Assembly (NCBI GenBank): GCA_023667285.1
Contig: JAMPAK010000001.1
Coordinates: 916,690-964,223 of the forward strand
Source: Muribaculaceae bacterium
GTDB lineage: Bacteria; Bacteroidota; Bacteroidia; Bacteroidales; Muribaculaceae
DNA length: 47,534 nt
Direction: 5' to 3'
Positions within the stretch are counted from its first letter, which is position 1; each line of letters begins with the position of its first letter. Made by a program: the position numbers and the translations under genes. The notes under the pieces are model-generated. The model saw only the letters and a list, made by a program, of their open reading frames with translations. It searched no databases and was not told where the DNA came from. This document shows positions 29,316 through 37,564 of the stretch, piece by piece.

Positions 29316-31094
29316 ATGAAACTCAATAAAATCCTCAGCATATTCCTGGCTTCGGCAGCCATAGCATCCTGTAGCGATGACTTCCTTGAGAATCCCCCTC
29401 AAGGTCCCCTCTCAGAGGCAAACATGAACGACCCTCAGGCCGTAGACCTCCTGGTCAACAGCGCATATGCCACCTTCGGGTGTCGCTATGCCGACTCAAA
29501 CGATCCTCATCTCTACCCCCTCACCAACTGGAGCTATGGCGAGGTCAGGGCCGACAATGCCTACAAGGGTGGCGGCGGTGAGACCGACCTCTGGGAGGTG
29601 CACGACATGGAGACAGCCAAGATTCAGCCAAACAACGGCTTCCTCGACGGAAAATGGTTCAACGTCTACTGCGGCATCTCGCGCTGCAACTCAGCCATTC
29701 GCGCTATCATGAAGACAGATGAGAACAAAATTGCCAATAAGACTGTCCGTATCGCCGAGATGAAGGTTATCCGAGACCACTGGTATTTTGAACTCGTGCG
29801 CCTCTTCAACCGCATCCCCTACATGGACATTGACCTTCCGGAGAACGACTACACCTCTGTCCCCAACAATGAGTTCACACGCGAGCAGCACCTCGACCGC
29901 ATCGCCAACGACCTCCTTGAGGCTGCCGGAGATCTCCCTGAGACTCAGCCTGAGATAGGACGCATCAACAAGCGCGCCGCCCTTGCATATGCCGCCAAGG
30001 TGAAACTCTATCAGGCATATGAGGAGGATCCCGAGACAAACGCTGTCACAAACATCAACAAGACTCTCCTCAAGGAGGTTGTCGAGATAATCAACGGTAT
30101 CAGTGGCTACGAACTGCTCAAAGATTTCCAGCATCTCGACCTCCTCGAGTATGAGAACGGACCTGAGTCAGTGCTTACAGTGCAGTTCTCCAAGAACGAT
30201 GGCACCGCCGACGGCGGACGTGTCAACTGGAGCATGCTCCTCAACTCAATGACAGGCGAGGGTTGTCCCTGGGCCGGCGATGGTTTCTTCCTCCCCTCGC
30301 AGGACCTCATCAATGCCTATCAGACAGATGCCGATGGTCTCCCACTCTTCGACTATCAGAGCCTTCCTGATTACGGTGTCGTGAAATTCGACGAGGCTGA
30401 CAACTCTAAGTACACACTCGACAATGTCAGCGGCAATGTCGATCCCCGTCTCGACTTCGTGACAGGCCGTCCCACCATCCGCTATAAGACATACACAGAG
30501 AAACCCTGTGGCCTCTGGGTTAGAAACAAGGACGTCTACGGCTACAACAACACCAAGCGCTTCTGGCTCTCTCCCGAGTCTGAGGACGCCAACCACGGTT
30601 GGCCCTGGGGTGCTTCAGGCCTGAACTGGCAGATTATCCGCTATGCTGATCTTCTCCTCTACAAAGCCGAGGCTCTCATAGAGATAGGCGACGGCGCAAG
30701 CCTTGAGGAAGCCCGCGGTCTCATCAACCGCATCCGTGAGCGTGCACGTCAGAGCGCATACGTCAAAGACTTCAACGACCCCACAAAGGATGCCGCCAAC
30801 TATAAGATTGGCCTCTATCCCCAGGCCGGTTGGACACAGGATTATGCCCGCAAGGCCCTGCGCACTGAGATGCGGCTTGAGAAGGCCATGGAGGGTGAGC
30901 GTTTCTACGACCTCGTCCGTTGGGGCATAGCAAAGGAGACTATGAACAACTACTTTGCAGCCGAGCAGGACAACCGCATCTACTATCAGAACGCATCGTT
31001 TGAGACCGGTGAGGAGTATTTCCCTGTACCCGTTGCGCAATACAACTTCTCAGGGGGCATATATGTCCAGAATCCCGGATACCCCTCATTCTAA
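29316..31094 (+). CDS. SusD/RagB-family outer-membrane glycan-binding lipoprotein
   Basis: A 592-aa surface lipoprotein, lipobox IASC with Cys19. It has the usual SusD layout: an N-terminal SusD-like region with helical TPR-type repeats (about 20-250) and a C-terminal RagB/SusD region with LRTEMRLEKAMEGERFYDLVRWG. It sits as a lid on the SusC barrel and binds the substrate before import. Cotranscribed with susC (21-bp gap). No SusE-like gene follows; instead a strong hairpin (31152-31192) and then a GH32 gene. Confidence 0.96.
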   Translation: MKLNKILSIFLASAAIASCSDDFLENPPQGPLSEANMNDPQAVDLLVNSAYATFGCRYADSNDPHLYPLTNWSYGEVRADNAYKGGGGETDLWEVHDMETAKIQPNNGFLDGKWFNVYCGISRCNSAIRAIMKTDENKIANKTVRIAEMKVIRDHWYFELVRLFNRIPYMDIDLPENDYTSVPNNEFTREQHLDRIANDLLEAAGDLPETQPEIGRINKRAALAYAAKVKLYQAYEEDPETNAVTNINKTLLKEVVEIINGISGYELLKDFQHLDLLEYENGPESVLTVQFSKNDGTADGGRVNWSMLLNSMTGEGCPWAGDGFFLPSQDLINAYQTDADGLPLFDYQSLPDYGVVKFDEADNSKYTLDNVSGNVDPRLDFVTGRPTIRYKTYTEKPCGLWVRNKDVYGYNNTKRFWLSPESEDANHGWPWGASGLNWQIIRYADLLLYKAEALIEIGDGASLEEARGLINRIRERARQSAYVKDFNDPTKDAANYKIGLYPQAGWTQDYARKALRTEMRLEKAMEGERFYDLVRWGIAKETMNNYFAAEQDNRIYYQNASFETGEEYFPVPVAQYNFSGGIYVQNPGYPSF

Positions 31095-31151
31095 AGACAG
31101 ACAATAGGTACAACACACATAGATAAGCAGGAAAGACGAGAAAGGTTCGCC

Positions 31152-31199
31152 GGGGAGGGGACTTGATGGGCCTATGCCCATATCCCCTCCCCACTTTTT
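31152..31199 (+). terminator. Strong hairpin with T tract between susD and the second GH32 gene
   Basis: GGGGAGGGGA (31152-31161) pairs with TCCCCTCCCC (31183-31192), with an inner stem TGGGC/GCCCA (31167-31171/31176-31180), followed by ACTTTTTAT. The GH32 ATG (31211) lies only 12 nt past the T run. It may terminate most susCD transcripts and let a fraction through, or protect the susCD 3' end. Confidence 0.8.
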
Positions 31200-31210
31200 A
31201 TCTGCATGAT

Positions 31211-32692
31211 ATGAGAAAAATATTTTTTATGTTCCTTATGGCGATTAGCCTGGGTGCGATGGCCGAGGGCCTGTATAAGGAACAGTGGCGTCCGCAATAT
31301 CACTTCACACCTGCCCATAGATGGATCGGCGACCCCTGTGGCCTGGTCTATCACAACGGGATGTTCCATGCCTACAGCTGGGGATGCGCTGAGTCGCCTG
31401 ACCTTCTGCACTGGACTGAAATCAACCGAGAATCTTTGGTCGATGTCCCTGCAGGGATTGGAAAATTCACAGGCAGTGTCGCTGTCGACACAGCCGGCAC
31501 AGCCGGATATGGAAGAGGTGCATATGTCGCTGCCTTCACATCATTTGATGAGGCTACCAAGAAACAGTCACAGTCAATTGCCCACAGCAGAGACGGTGGA
31601 CGGACATTCAACTATTACGACCTCAATCCCGTCATCGACATATGGAGCACTGAGTTCAGAGACCCTACAGTGCTGTTGGATGAGAGGACGGAGCGCTGGA
31701 TTATGCTTGTTGCAAAGGCTCTTGAGAAAAAGGTCGCTTTTTATGGCTCCTCAGACCTTAAACATTGGGAGTGGCTGAGTGAGTTTGGTCCAGCTGGAGA
31801 CAGCGAGCGTTCATGGGAATGTCCTGACATGTTCCAACTTCCCGTTGTGGGAAAAGAAGGTGAAAAGAAATGGGTGCTTGTGGTCTCTGTAAACTGGGCG
31901 CGTGAGCAATACTTTGTCGGCGATTTTGACGGCACCAGATTCACCCCTGACACCTCTGACTCTGAACCGCTCTACATAGATTTTGGCCTTGACTACTATG
32001 CCTCGCGTACGTTCCGCGACTATGACGGGACCCTCCCCAATGTCTATTCCATTGGTTGGGTCTCGACATGGGACTATGCACAGCATGTACCCACAACCTA
32101 TGGAAAAGGTGTTTGGTCATTGCCGAGGGAACTGTCTTTGGTAGAGACCCCTGATGGGCTGCGCCTCAGGCAGACTCCGGCCACTGCTTTGAGACAGCTG
32201 AGAGGCAAGCCGGTCAAGTATGCCAAAACTCTCAAACCCGGTGTCACTCCATTGCCGGAGATTAGCGGGATGGACAATCAATATGAATTGGAAGTAGAAT
32301 TTCCCACCGACGAGGCAAACACATTCGGCCTGAACCTTTGTGCAGGCGATGGCATGAAGGTGACCCTCAGTTACGACACCACATCAGGCATACTCACTCT
32401 CGATCGCACTAACTCGACTGCCGTCAAGATGCCAAAGTTCGAGCGCATCGCCTTCACAAGAGTAGTCCCAGAGAATGACAGCCTGAGGCTGAACATATTT
32501 GTGGATAAATCTGTCGTGGAAATATATACCGGTGATGGTGAATGTGTCATGACTGCTCTCACCTTCCCAACTCCCGGAGCCGTAGGAACCGAGTTGTTCG
32601 CCCTCCGTGCGGGATGTCATCCTCGTCTCACAGCATGGCCAATGGCTTCTGTATGGGATGAAGTGACATCTGTTGCTCACAGTGTGAAATGA
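31211..32692 (+). CDS. Divergent GH32 family glycoside hydrolase, periplasmic
   Basis: A 493-aa GH32 enzyme from the ATG at 31211 (MRKIFFMFLMAISLGAMA, a signal peptide without a lipobox). The ORF is open 48 nt further upstream, but that stretch is the terminator hairpin. The catalytic triad is present: Asp41 in WIGDPCG (38-44), RDP (150-152) and Glu203 in WECPD. The usual WMNDPNG is altered in both residues that flank Asp-Pro (N to G, N to C), and the following aromatic motif is AYSWG rather than YQWNP, so sugar recognition probably differs. It lacks the N-terminal extra domain of the other GH32. It probably completes fructan breakdown in the periplasm. Confidence 0.9.
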   Translation: MRKIFFMFLMAISLGAMAEGLYKEQWRPQYHFTPAHRWIGDPCGLVYHNGMFHAYSWGCAESPDLLHWTEINRESLVDVPAGIGKFTGSVAVDTAGTAGYGRGAYVAAFTSFDEATKKQSQSIAHSRDGGRTFNYYDLNPVIDIWSTEFRDPTVLLDERTERWIMLVAKALEKKVAFYGSSDLKHWEWLSEFGPAGDSERSWECPDMFQLPVVGKEGEKKWVLVVSVNWAREQYFVGDFDGTRFTPDTSDSEPLYIDFGLDYYASRTFRDYDGTLPNVYSIGWVSTWDYAQHVPTTYGKGVWSLPRELSLVETPDGLRLRQTPATALRQLRGKPVKYAKTLKPGVTPLPEISGMDNQYELEVEFPTDEANTFGLNLCAGDGMKVTLSYDTTSGILTLDRTNSTAVKMPKFERIAFTRVVPENDSLRLNIFVDKSVVEIYTGDGECVMTALTFPTPGAVGTELFALRAGCHPRLTAWPMASVWDEVTSVAHSVK

Positions 32693-32715
32693 ATTCATAG
32701 TGAATTGTAGAAAGA

Positions 32716-32758
32716 AAAGTGAGTCCGGAGGTCATGGGCGCCGGACTCACTTTTTATT
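32716..32758. terminator. Bidirectional terminator between the GH32 gene and ridA
   Basis: Perfect 13-bp stem AAAGTGAGTCCGG (32716-32728) / CCGGACTCACTTT (32741-32753) with a 12-nt loop and T-rich sequence on both strands. It marks the right edge of the fructan locus. Confidence 0.9.
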
Positions 32759-32775
32759 TCTATGAACTTAGTCTA

Positions 32776-33150
32776 TCAGATGGAGGCGATTACCTCAATC
32801 TCAACGAGAACACCCTTGGGGAGCTCGCGCACGGCCACGGCTGAGCGGGCCGGATAGGGAAGAGTGAAGAATTGTCCATACACCTCGTTCATGGGGCCGA
32901 AGTTGTTCATGTCTGAGAGGAAGACAGTGGTCTTCACCACATTCTCGATGCCGGCGCCTGCTGCGTTGAGCAGCGCGAGGACATTGGCCAAAGCCTGCTC
33001 CGTCTGAGCCTTGATTCCACCGGGAATCTCACCGCTGGCGGGATTGACTGGAATCTGGCCTGAGCAGAACAGGAGATTGCCCACTTTGATGGCCTGGCTA
33101 TATGGGCCGATGGCGGCGGGAGCCGCAGTTGTTGCGATTGCTTCTTTCAT
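32776..33150 (-). CDS. ridA: RidA family enamine/imine deaminase
   Basis: A 124-aa YjgF/YER057c/UK114 protein, a trimeric cytosolic enzyme that hydrolyses reactive 2-aminoacrylate-type enamines made by PLP enzymes. Family marks: GPYSQAIKVGNLLFCSGQIP near the N terminus and the substrate-carboxylate Arg in YPARSAVAV, followed by LPKGVLVEIEVIA. It begins 6 bp after the yihY stop and ends a leftward operon. Confidence 0.95.
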   Translation of the reverse strand: MKEAIATTAAPAAIGPYSQAIKVGNLLFCSGQIPVNPASGEIPGGIKAQTEQALANVLALLNAAGAGIENVVKTTVFLSDMNNFGPMNEVYGQFFTLPYPARSAVAVRELPKGVLVEIEVIASI

Positions 33151-33156
33151 GGATTT

Positions 33157-34494
33157 TTATATTTGAATATATTTGAGTAAAACGTCCTTGCCTTTGGTGC
33201 GGGCAGCCTGGATGACAGCTTCCATCATCGGGACGAGTGGCTTCGTCTCGTCATCAAAGTGGCTGAGGAAGTCAGAGGCTCCCAGGTTGTCGAGCGTTGT
33301 GTTGACAAATTCGAGCGTATAGCGGTCAGGAGGATAGGAGGGTATCACGGGGAGGATGATGGGATCGGCTTCAGAGGTCCCTTCAGGGAGCACTCTTGTC
33401 AACAACCCGGCTGTGAGCAGCCGCTTCACAGTCTCATCGAGCAGACGTATGGGGACGGTGAGATGCTCCGAGAGTTGGGAGGCGGTCATAGGCAGCTCTC
33501 CTGATTCCATTCGCCTGACTGTCACGGCAAGCACTGCCACCTCGACCTTGCGGCGGTATGAGAGCGAGATGGTGCGCGTCTGTTTGTCGTAACTGAACAT
33601 GGATATATTCTGTGATGCACAGCATATCAGAGCGCCTGCCAGGGTAATCAGCCATGACAGTTGCATCCATATCAGCATCAAGGGGAGAAACGAGAAGGAA
33701 CCATAGATGGCATTATATTTAGCCACATACAATTGTCCGGAGATAAATAGCCATTGAAGCACCTGGAATGCCGTCCCTGCAACCACCCCGGCCATCATGG
33801 CATTCTTGAATTTTACCCTTGTGTTAGGGATGAGGATATAGGCTCCCGCAAAGAAAAGCCATGCCAGCATGAAACTCAGGCAATCAAACACAATCTCCAG
33901 AAATGGAGTCATGAAATGAGGCAGGAGTTTCTGTATGGCCGTCGACATGAACACCTGAAGGCCCCCTGAGCAAATCATCAGGATGGGCAGTATGATACAT
34001 ATGGCCAGATAGTCAGTCACCTTTCTGAAAAATGAGCGGTCAACTGTCACCCCCCACACCTGATTGAAAGTCGCCTCAACACTGTCGAGCAGCGAGATTA
34101 TGGTCCAAAGAAGGAAAACGATGCCAACACCCACAAAGATTCCCTCTGATGCCTGCGCAAGCGTCGAGTCCACAAACGAGAAGGCCATCTCGAGGGCACG
34201 GTGCTGTGAGGGCAGGTAACTGAACAGTTGGGACTGCAGCAGATTTTGGAATCCGAAACCGCGCCCTATTGCAAATAGAAGCGCAATGGCCGGGACTACG
34301 GCCAGAAGTGTCCGATAGGTCATGGCACACGCCTTCGACTGCAGGTCGGTGCTGAAAAATGTCCTCACAGTGAGGTTGAGGGTCTTTATCAGGTTGACCT
34401 TAAATATGTCACGGTGGTCATCCCAGACTTTTTCCGAGGCATATTCCCAGAAGTTCAGAACTTTGTCATAGAGTTTTTGGAACCTGTTGTCCAT
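33157..34494 (-). CDS. YihY/BrkB family inner-membrane protein
   Basis: About 445 aa from the ATG at 34494 (MDNRFQKLYDKVL); the ORF stays open further upstream but would overlap the preceding lipoprotein gene. The YihY (formerly ribonuclease BN/BrkB) domain spans about 45-310 with roughly six membrane helices and the family's KACAMTYRTLLAVVPAIALLFA segment. A C-terminal cytosolic part (about 315-445) resembles a winged-helix region (MTASQLSEHLTVPIRLLDETVKRLLTAGLL). The function of the family is not settled. It lies between the lipoprotein gene (22-bp gap) and ridA (6-bp gap). Confidence 0.9.
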   Translation of the reverse strand: MDNRFQKLYDKVLNFWEYASEKVWDDHRDIFKVNLIKTLNLTVRTFFSTDLQSKACAMTYRTLLAVVPAIALLFAIGRGFGFQNLLQSQLFSYLPSQHRALEMAFSFVDSTLAQASEGIFVGVGIVFLLWTIISLLDSVEATFNQVWGVTVDRSFFRKVTDYLAICIILPILMICSGGLQVFMSTAIQKLLPHFMTPFLEIVFDCLSFMLAWLFFAGAYILIPNTRVKFKNAMMAGVVAGTAFQVLQWLFISGQLYVAKYNAIYGSFSFLPLMLIWMQLSWLITLAGALICCASQNISMFSYDKQTRTISLSYRRKVEVAVLAVTVRRMESGELPMTASQLSEHLTVPIRLLDETVKRLLTAGLLTRVLPEGTSEADPIILPVIPSYPPDRYTLEFVNTTLDNLGASDFLSHFDDETKPLVPMMEAVIQAARTKGKDVLLKYIQI

Positions 34495-34516
34495 AGGAGA
34501 GAGATTTTGTGGATTG

Positions 34517-35356
34517 CTATTTGGATTCTTCCTCGATAAAAGTCCGGGCGGCCTGCGAGCGTGATGTGTCGAGCGCACGTGTGAGCCGCTCCTTCTCGAG
34601 AGAGGCCACACGGGCGCGCCTCAGGGTGAGAGCATAGTCATAGAGTGTGGCTGTCTGAGCTGCTGTCTTCTCCGGGAGTGTCACCGTGGTGCTTCCGGCG
34701 TCGCCGTTGAATGTCAGCTTCAACGGGATGCCAGCATTCTCCATGATGAAACGGCCCAGGGTGTCACACTCGGCGGCAATGAATGTGATTCGCTCTGAGC
34801 CGCCTGTGCGGTCGTTGCGCTCACCGTCGTGGCTCACGGTGGCAGTCGTTGCCGATGAGTTTCCGTCCGTGACGGTGACTGAGGTCGACTTCACCCCTTT
34901 CCCCTTCAAGGTTGAGACGATGTAAAAGTCTCCCTCGGGCGAGAGACGGGCCTGGATGCCTGTGACATTGAGAATATCCTCAGGATTGGCTCCATCGGCC
35001 ACAAAGTAGCCCTCCACGGGATTTTGGACATACTTCACCAGAGGCTTGAGTGAGTCTGCCCTGGCTGCAAGCAGAGCCAGGAGTGAATCGGCAGACTCAA
35101 GCCTGCGCAGCGAGATACCCTCGATGGCCACGGTTCCAACGTGCATGGCCTCGCGGCGTGCCTTGATGGCCCTGGGATAAGCATTGTTGATGGAGTCGAC
35201 CAGCATCTTGGCGCGTCCATAGTCTCGCGCCTCGACAGCCTCCTTAGCCTCGGCCACAAGCTCTGAGGCTTCTTTCTCACCATTGTCTGAGGAGCAGGAG
35301 GCAAGGAAGAGGGCGATGACTGATGTGATGATTGATTTAATTGCTGCGTTGCACAT
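34517..35356 (-). CDS. Lipoprotein of unknown function
   Basis: A 279-aa lipoprotein with lipobox LASC (Cys21). The mature protein starts with a charged helical region (about 25-110, ASELVAEAKEAVEARDYGRA) that looks like one or two TPR-like helices, followed by a beta-rich middle (about 115-230) and a basic helical C terminus. I do not recognise the family. The start overlaps the 3' end of the RSH gene by 20 bp, so the two are cotranscribed and probably coupled; the YihY gene follows after 22 bp. Its place in a cell-wall and stringent-response operon suggests an envelope role, which is only inference. Confidence 0.85.
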   Translation of the reverse strand: MCNAAIKSIITSVIALFLASCSSDNGEKEASELVAEAKEAVEARDYGRAKMLVDSINNAYPRAIKARREAMHVGTVAIEGISLRRLESADSLLALLAARADSLKPLVKYVQNPVEGYFVADGANPEDILNVTGIQARLSPEGDFYIVSTLKGKGVKSTSVTVTDGNSSATTATVSHDGERNDRTGGSERITFIAAECDTLGRFIMENAGIPLKLTFNGDAGSTTVTLPEKTAAQTATLYDYALTLRRARVASLEKERLTRALDTSRSQAARTFIEEESK

Positions 35357-37544
35357 TTTTTACACCTTTGACTGCTTGTATTTTCTTTATTACATTGTTG
35401 AGAGCATCTGTCGTGTTGACCCCCACCACGAGAAACCCTGAGAAGATGCCGTCGTGGCTCTCGATGGAGATGTTGCGGAGCAGGACATCCTTCTCCTTGT
35501 TTATTACCGATGTGATGTTAGTGACAATCCCTATATCATCCTGACCGACAATGCGGATAGTAGCAGCGGTCTGATTTCCGGCTTTCCCTGACCAGCGTGT
35601 GCGTATCACACGATAGGGATAACGCTCATGTATATGGGCGCTGTTTGGGCAATCCTCACGATGAATCTTCACCACACCTTCCGACGATATGAAACCGAAC
35701 ACTTTATCACCGAAGATAGGGTTGCAGCAGCGAGCCATCTTGTAGTTCATCCCTCGGATATTGTCGGTGCCTATCACAAGGATGTCATTGTTTCCGGCCC
35801 CTTCTTCGATACGTGTTGTCGGGTCGGAGAGTTCAAACTCTTCGGCGCTCCGCTTCTCTGTCGCTGCTGCTGCCTTGGAGTCGGCTGCTTGGATAGCCTC
35901 ATATCCGGCTATCACATCAGCCGGGTCAATGATCTCATCAGCCAGAGCCTTATAGAAGTCCGTGACAGACTTATAGCCCATCTTCTTGATGGTGCGCATA
36001 AGGTCGCCCTCCTCAAGTTCTATCTTGCGGTTCTTGCAGCGGCGTTGCAGCAGTTCCTTCCCATACTCGCTTGAGCGTGCAGCACGTTCGTTGATGGTCT
36101 GGCGGATCTTTGTCCTGGCCTTGGCCGTGACAACTATGTTGAGCCAATCCTGTTTAGGAGTCTGCGAGGGTGAGGTGAGAATCTCTACGGTGTCCCCTGA
36201 GCGGAGCTTGTGTCCCAGTTTGCGGTTGCGTCCGTTCACCTTTCCACCTATGCACGCACAACCAAGTTTTGAGTGGACTGCAAAGGCAAAGTCGAGCACA
36301 GTGGCTCCAAGCGGCAGGCGGTGGAGATCACCCTGAGGAGTGAAGACGAATACCTCCTTGTCATAGAGATCCATCTTGAAGTTCTTCATCAACTCCATTG
36401 GCCCGTCGGCCGTTTCGAGTATATCGCGGACATTGTTCATCCACTGGTCCAGCGAACTCTCGCTCTTGATACCCTTATATCGCCAGTGTGCAGCCAGGCC
36501 CTTCTCGGCTACAAGGTCCATCCTACGGGTGCGTATCTGCACCTCCACCCACTTTCCGCCCGGTCCCATCACCGTGGTGTGGAGCGACTCATAGCCATTG
36601 CTTTTCGGGATTGTAATCCAATCCTTGAGACGCTTGGGGTTGGGGGTATACATGTCAGTGATTATAGAGAATACTCTCCAGCACTCTGCCTTCTCCTTCT
36701 CGCGCTCCACATCCAGGATGATGCGGATTGCAAAGAGGTCATAGACTCCAGAGAGTTCCACTTGCTGCTTGCGGAGCTTGTTCCAGATTGAATATATTGA
36801 CTTGGTGCGCCCCTTGATGTCATATTTCAGACCCGTCGCGTCAAGTTTCTCTCTCACCGGGGCGATGAAAGAGGCTATATAGGCATCGCGCTCAGTCTTT
36901 GTCTCATTAAGCCCGCGGGCTATCTTTGTGTAGGTGTCGCGCGAGGTATATTTGAGCGAGAGGTCCTCCAGCTCGCTTTTTATCTTATAGAGACCCAAGC
37001 GGTGAGCCAGGGGTGCATACAGATAGTTTGCCTCAAAAGCCGTGTCGGTGACAAACTTCTCATCAGGATGGTGATTTATTGCCCTCATCAGCGTGAGGCG
37101 CTCCACAATCATGATGATGATGACGCGGATATCATCGGCAAGCGCCATCAGCAGACGGCGGAAGTTGTCGGTCTTCACCACGGTCTGCTTCCCATAGAGG
37201 GTCGAGACCTTCATCAGGCCCTCAACAAGATGAGCCACATCCGCGTCCCAGGCCGATGTGATTCTCTCTAGGCTCACGGCTCCCATGGCTGCCAATTGGT
37301 AGAGCATCACGGCTATGAGCATGTTCCTGTCGGGCGACACCATCTCACAGAGGGCCACCCCCGCGTTGAGCGATTCAGCCACTGGGTCAATGCCATGGCG
37401 CGGAGAGAGGCACATGCCCCTCTCCGCGGCTTCGCGGTATATGGTTTTGACTTCCTTGAAATCTCCCGAAGCGGCCACATCGGCGCTGAGTCTCAGAAGG
37501 TCTCTGACTAGTAGTGGAATTGGACGTTTCGTAACTTTTTCCAT
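35337..37544 (-). CDS. relA: RSH-family (p)ppGpp synthetase with degenerate hydrolase domain
   Basis: About 735 aa from the ATG at 37544 (MEKVTKRPIPLLVRD); a TTG eight codons upstream overlaps the murA stop. It makes the alarmone (p)ppGpp from GTP/GDP and ATP. Order: pseudo-HD domain (about 15-190), synthetase domain (about 230-360; RTKSIYSIWNKL, YESLHT, VEVQIRT), TGS (about 390-450), helical, zinc-finger-like (RCCNPI...HREDCPNSA) and C-terminal ACT. The hydrolase HDxxED motif is replaced by MLYQLAAMGA (about 80-89), and the usual ADRLHNMRT reads VERLTLMRA, so hydrolase activity is probably lost. The synthetase motif is RLKD (305-308), the type usual in bifunctional Rel rather than EXDD. Second gene of the murA operon. 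Confidence 0.92.
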   Translation of the reverse strand: MEKVTKRPIPLLVRDLLRLSADVAASGDFKEVKTIYREAAERGMCLSPRHGIDPVAESLNAGVALCEMVSPDRNMLIAVMLYQLAAMGAVSLERITSAWDADVAHLVEGLMKVSTLYGKQTVVKTDNFRRLLMALADDIRVIIIMIVERLTLMRAINHHPDEKFVTDTAFEANYLYAPLAHRLGLYKIKSELEDLSLKYTSRDTYTKIARGLNETKTERDAYIASFIAPVREKLDATGLKYDIKGRTKSIYSIWNKLRKQQVELSGVYDLFAIRIILDVEREKEKAECWRVFSIITDMYTPNPKRLKDWITIPKSNGYESLHTTVMGPGGKWVEVQIRTRRMDLVAEKGLAAHWRYKGIKSESSLDQWMNNVRDILETADGPMELMKNFKMDLYDKEVFVFTPQGDLHRLPLGATVLDFAFAVHSKLGCACIGGKVNGRNRKLGHKLRSGDTVEILTSPSQTPKQDWLNIVVTAKARTKIRQTINERAARSSEYGKELLQRRCKNRKIELEEGDLMRTIKKMGYKSVTDFYKALADEIIDPADVIAGYEAIQAADSKAAAATEKRSAEEFELSDPTTRIEEGAGNNDILVIGTDNIRGMNYKMARCCNPIFGDKVFGFISSEGVVKIHREDCPNSAHIHERYPYRVIRTRWSGKAGNQTAATIRIVGQDDIGIVTNITSVINKEKDVLLRNISIESHDGIFSGFLVVGVNTTDALNNVIKKIQAVKGVKNVQRSN

Positions 37545-37564
37545 TGGCAGCGGGTCTGATTTTC

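Noticed and set aside
31163-31210. N-terminal extension of the second GH32
   Set aside because: The codons are the arms of the terminator hairpin; the signal peptide starts at 31211.
34495-34611. N-terminal extension of the YihY protein
   Set aside because: It overlaps the lipoprotein gene by nearly 100 bp and has a low-complexity basic sequence unlike the family.
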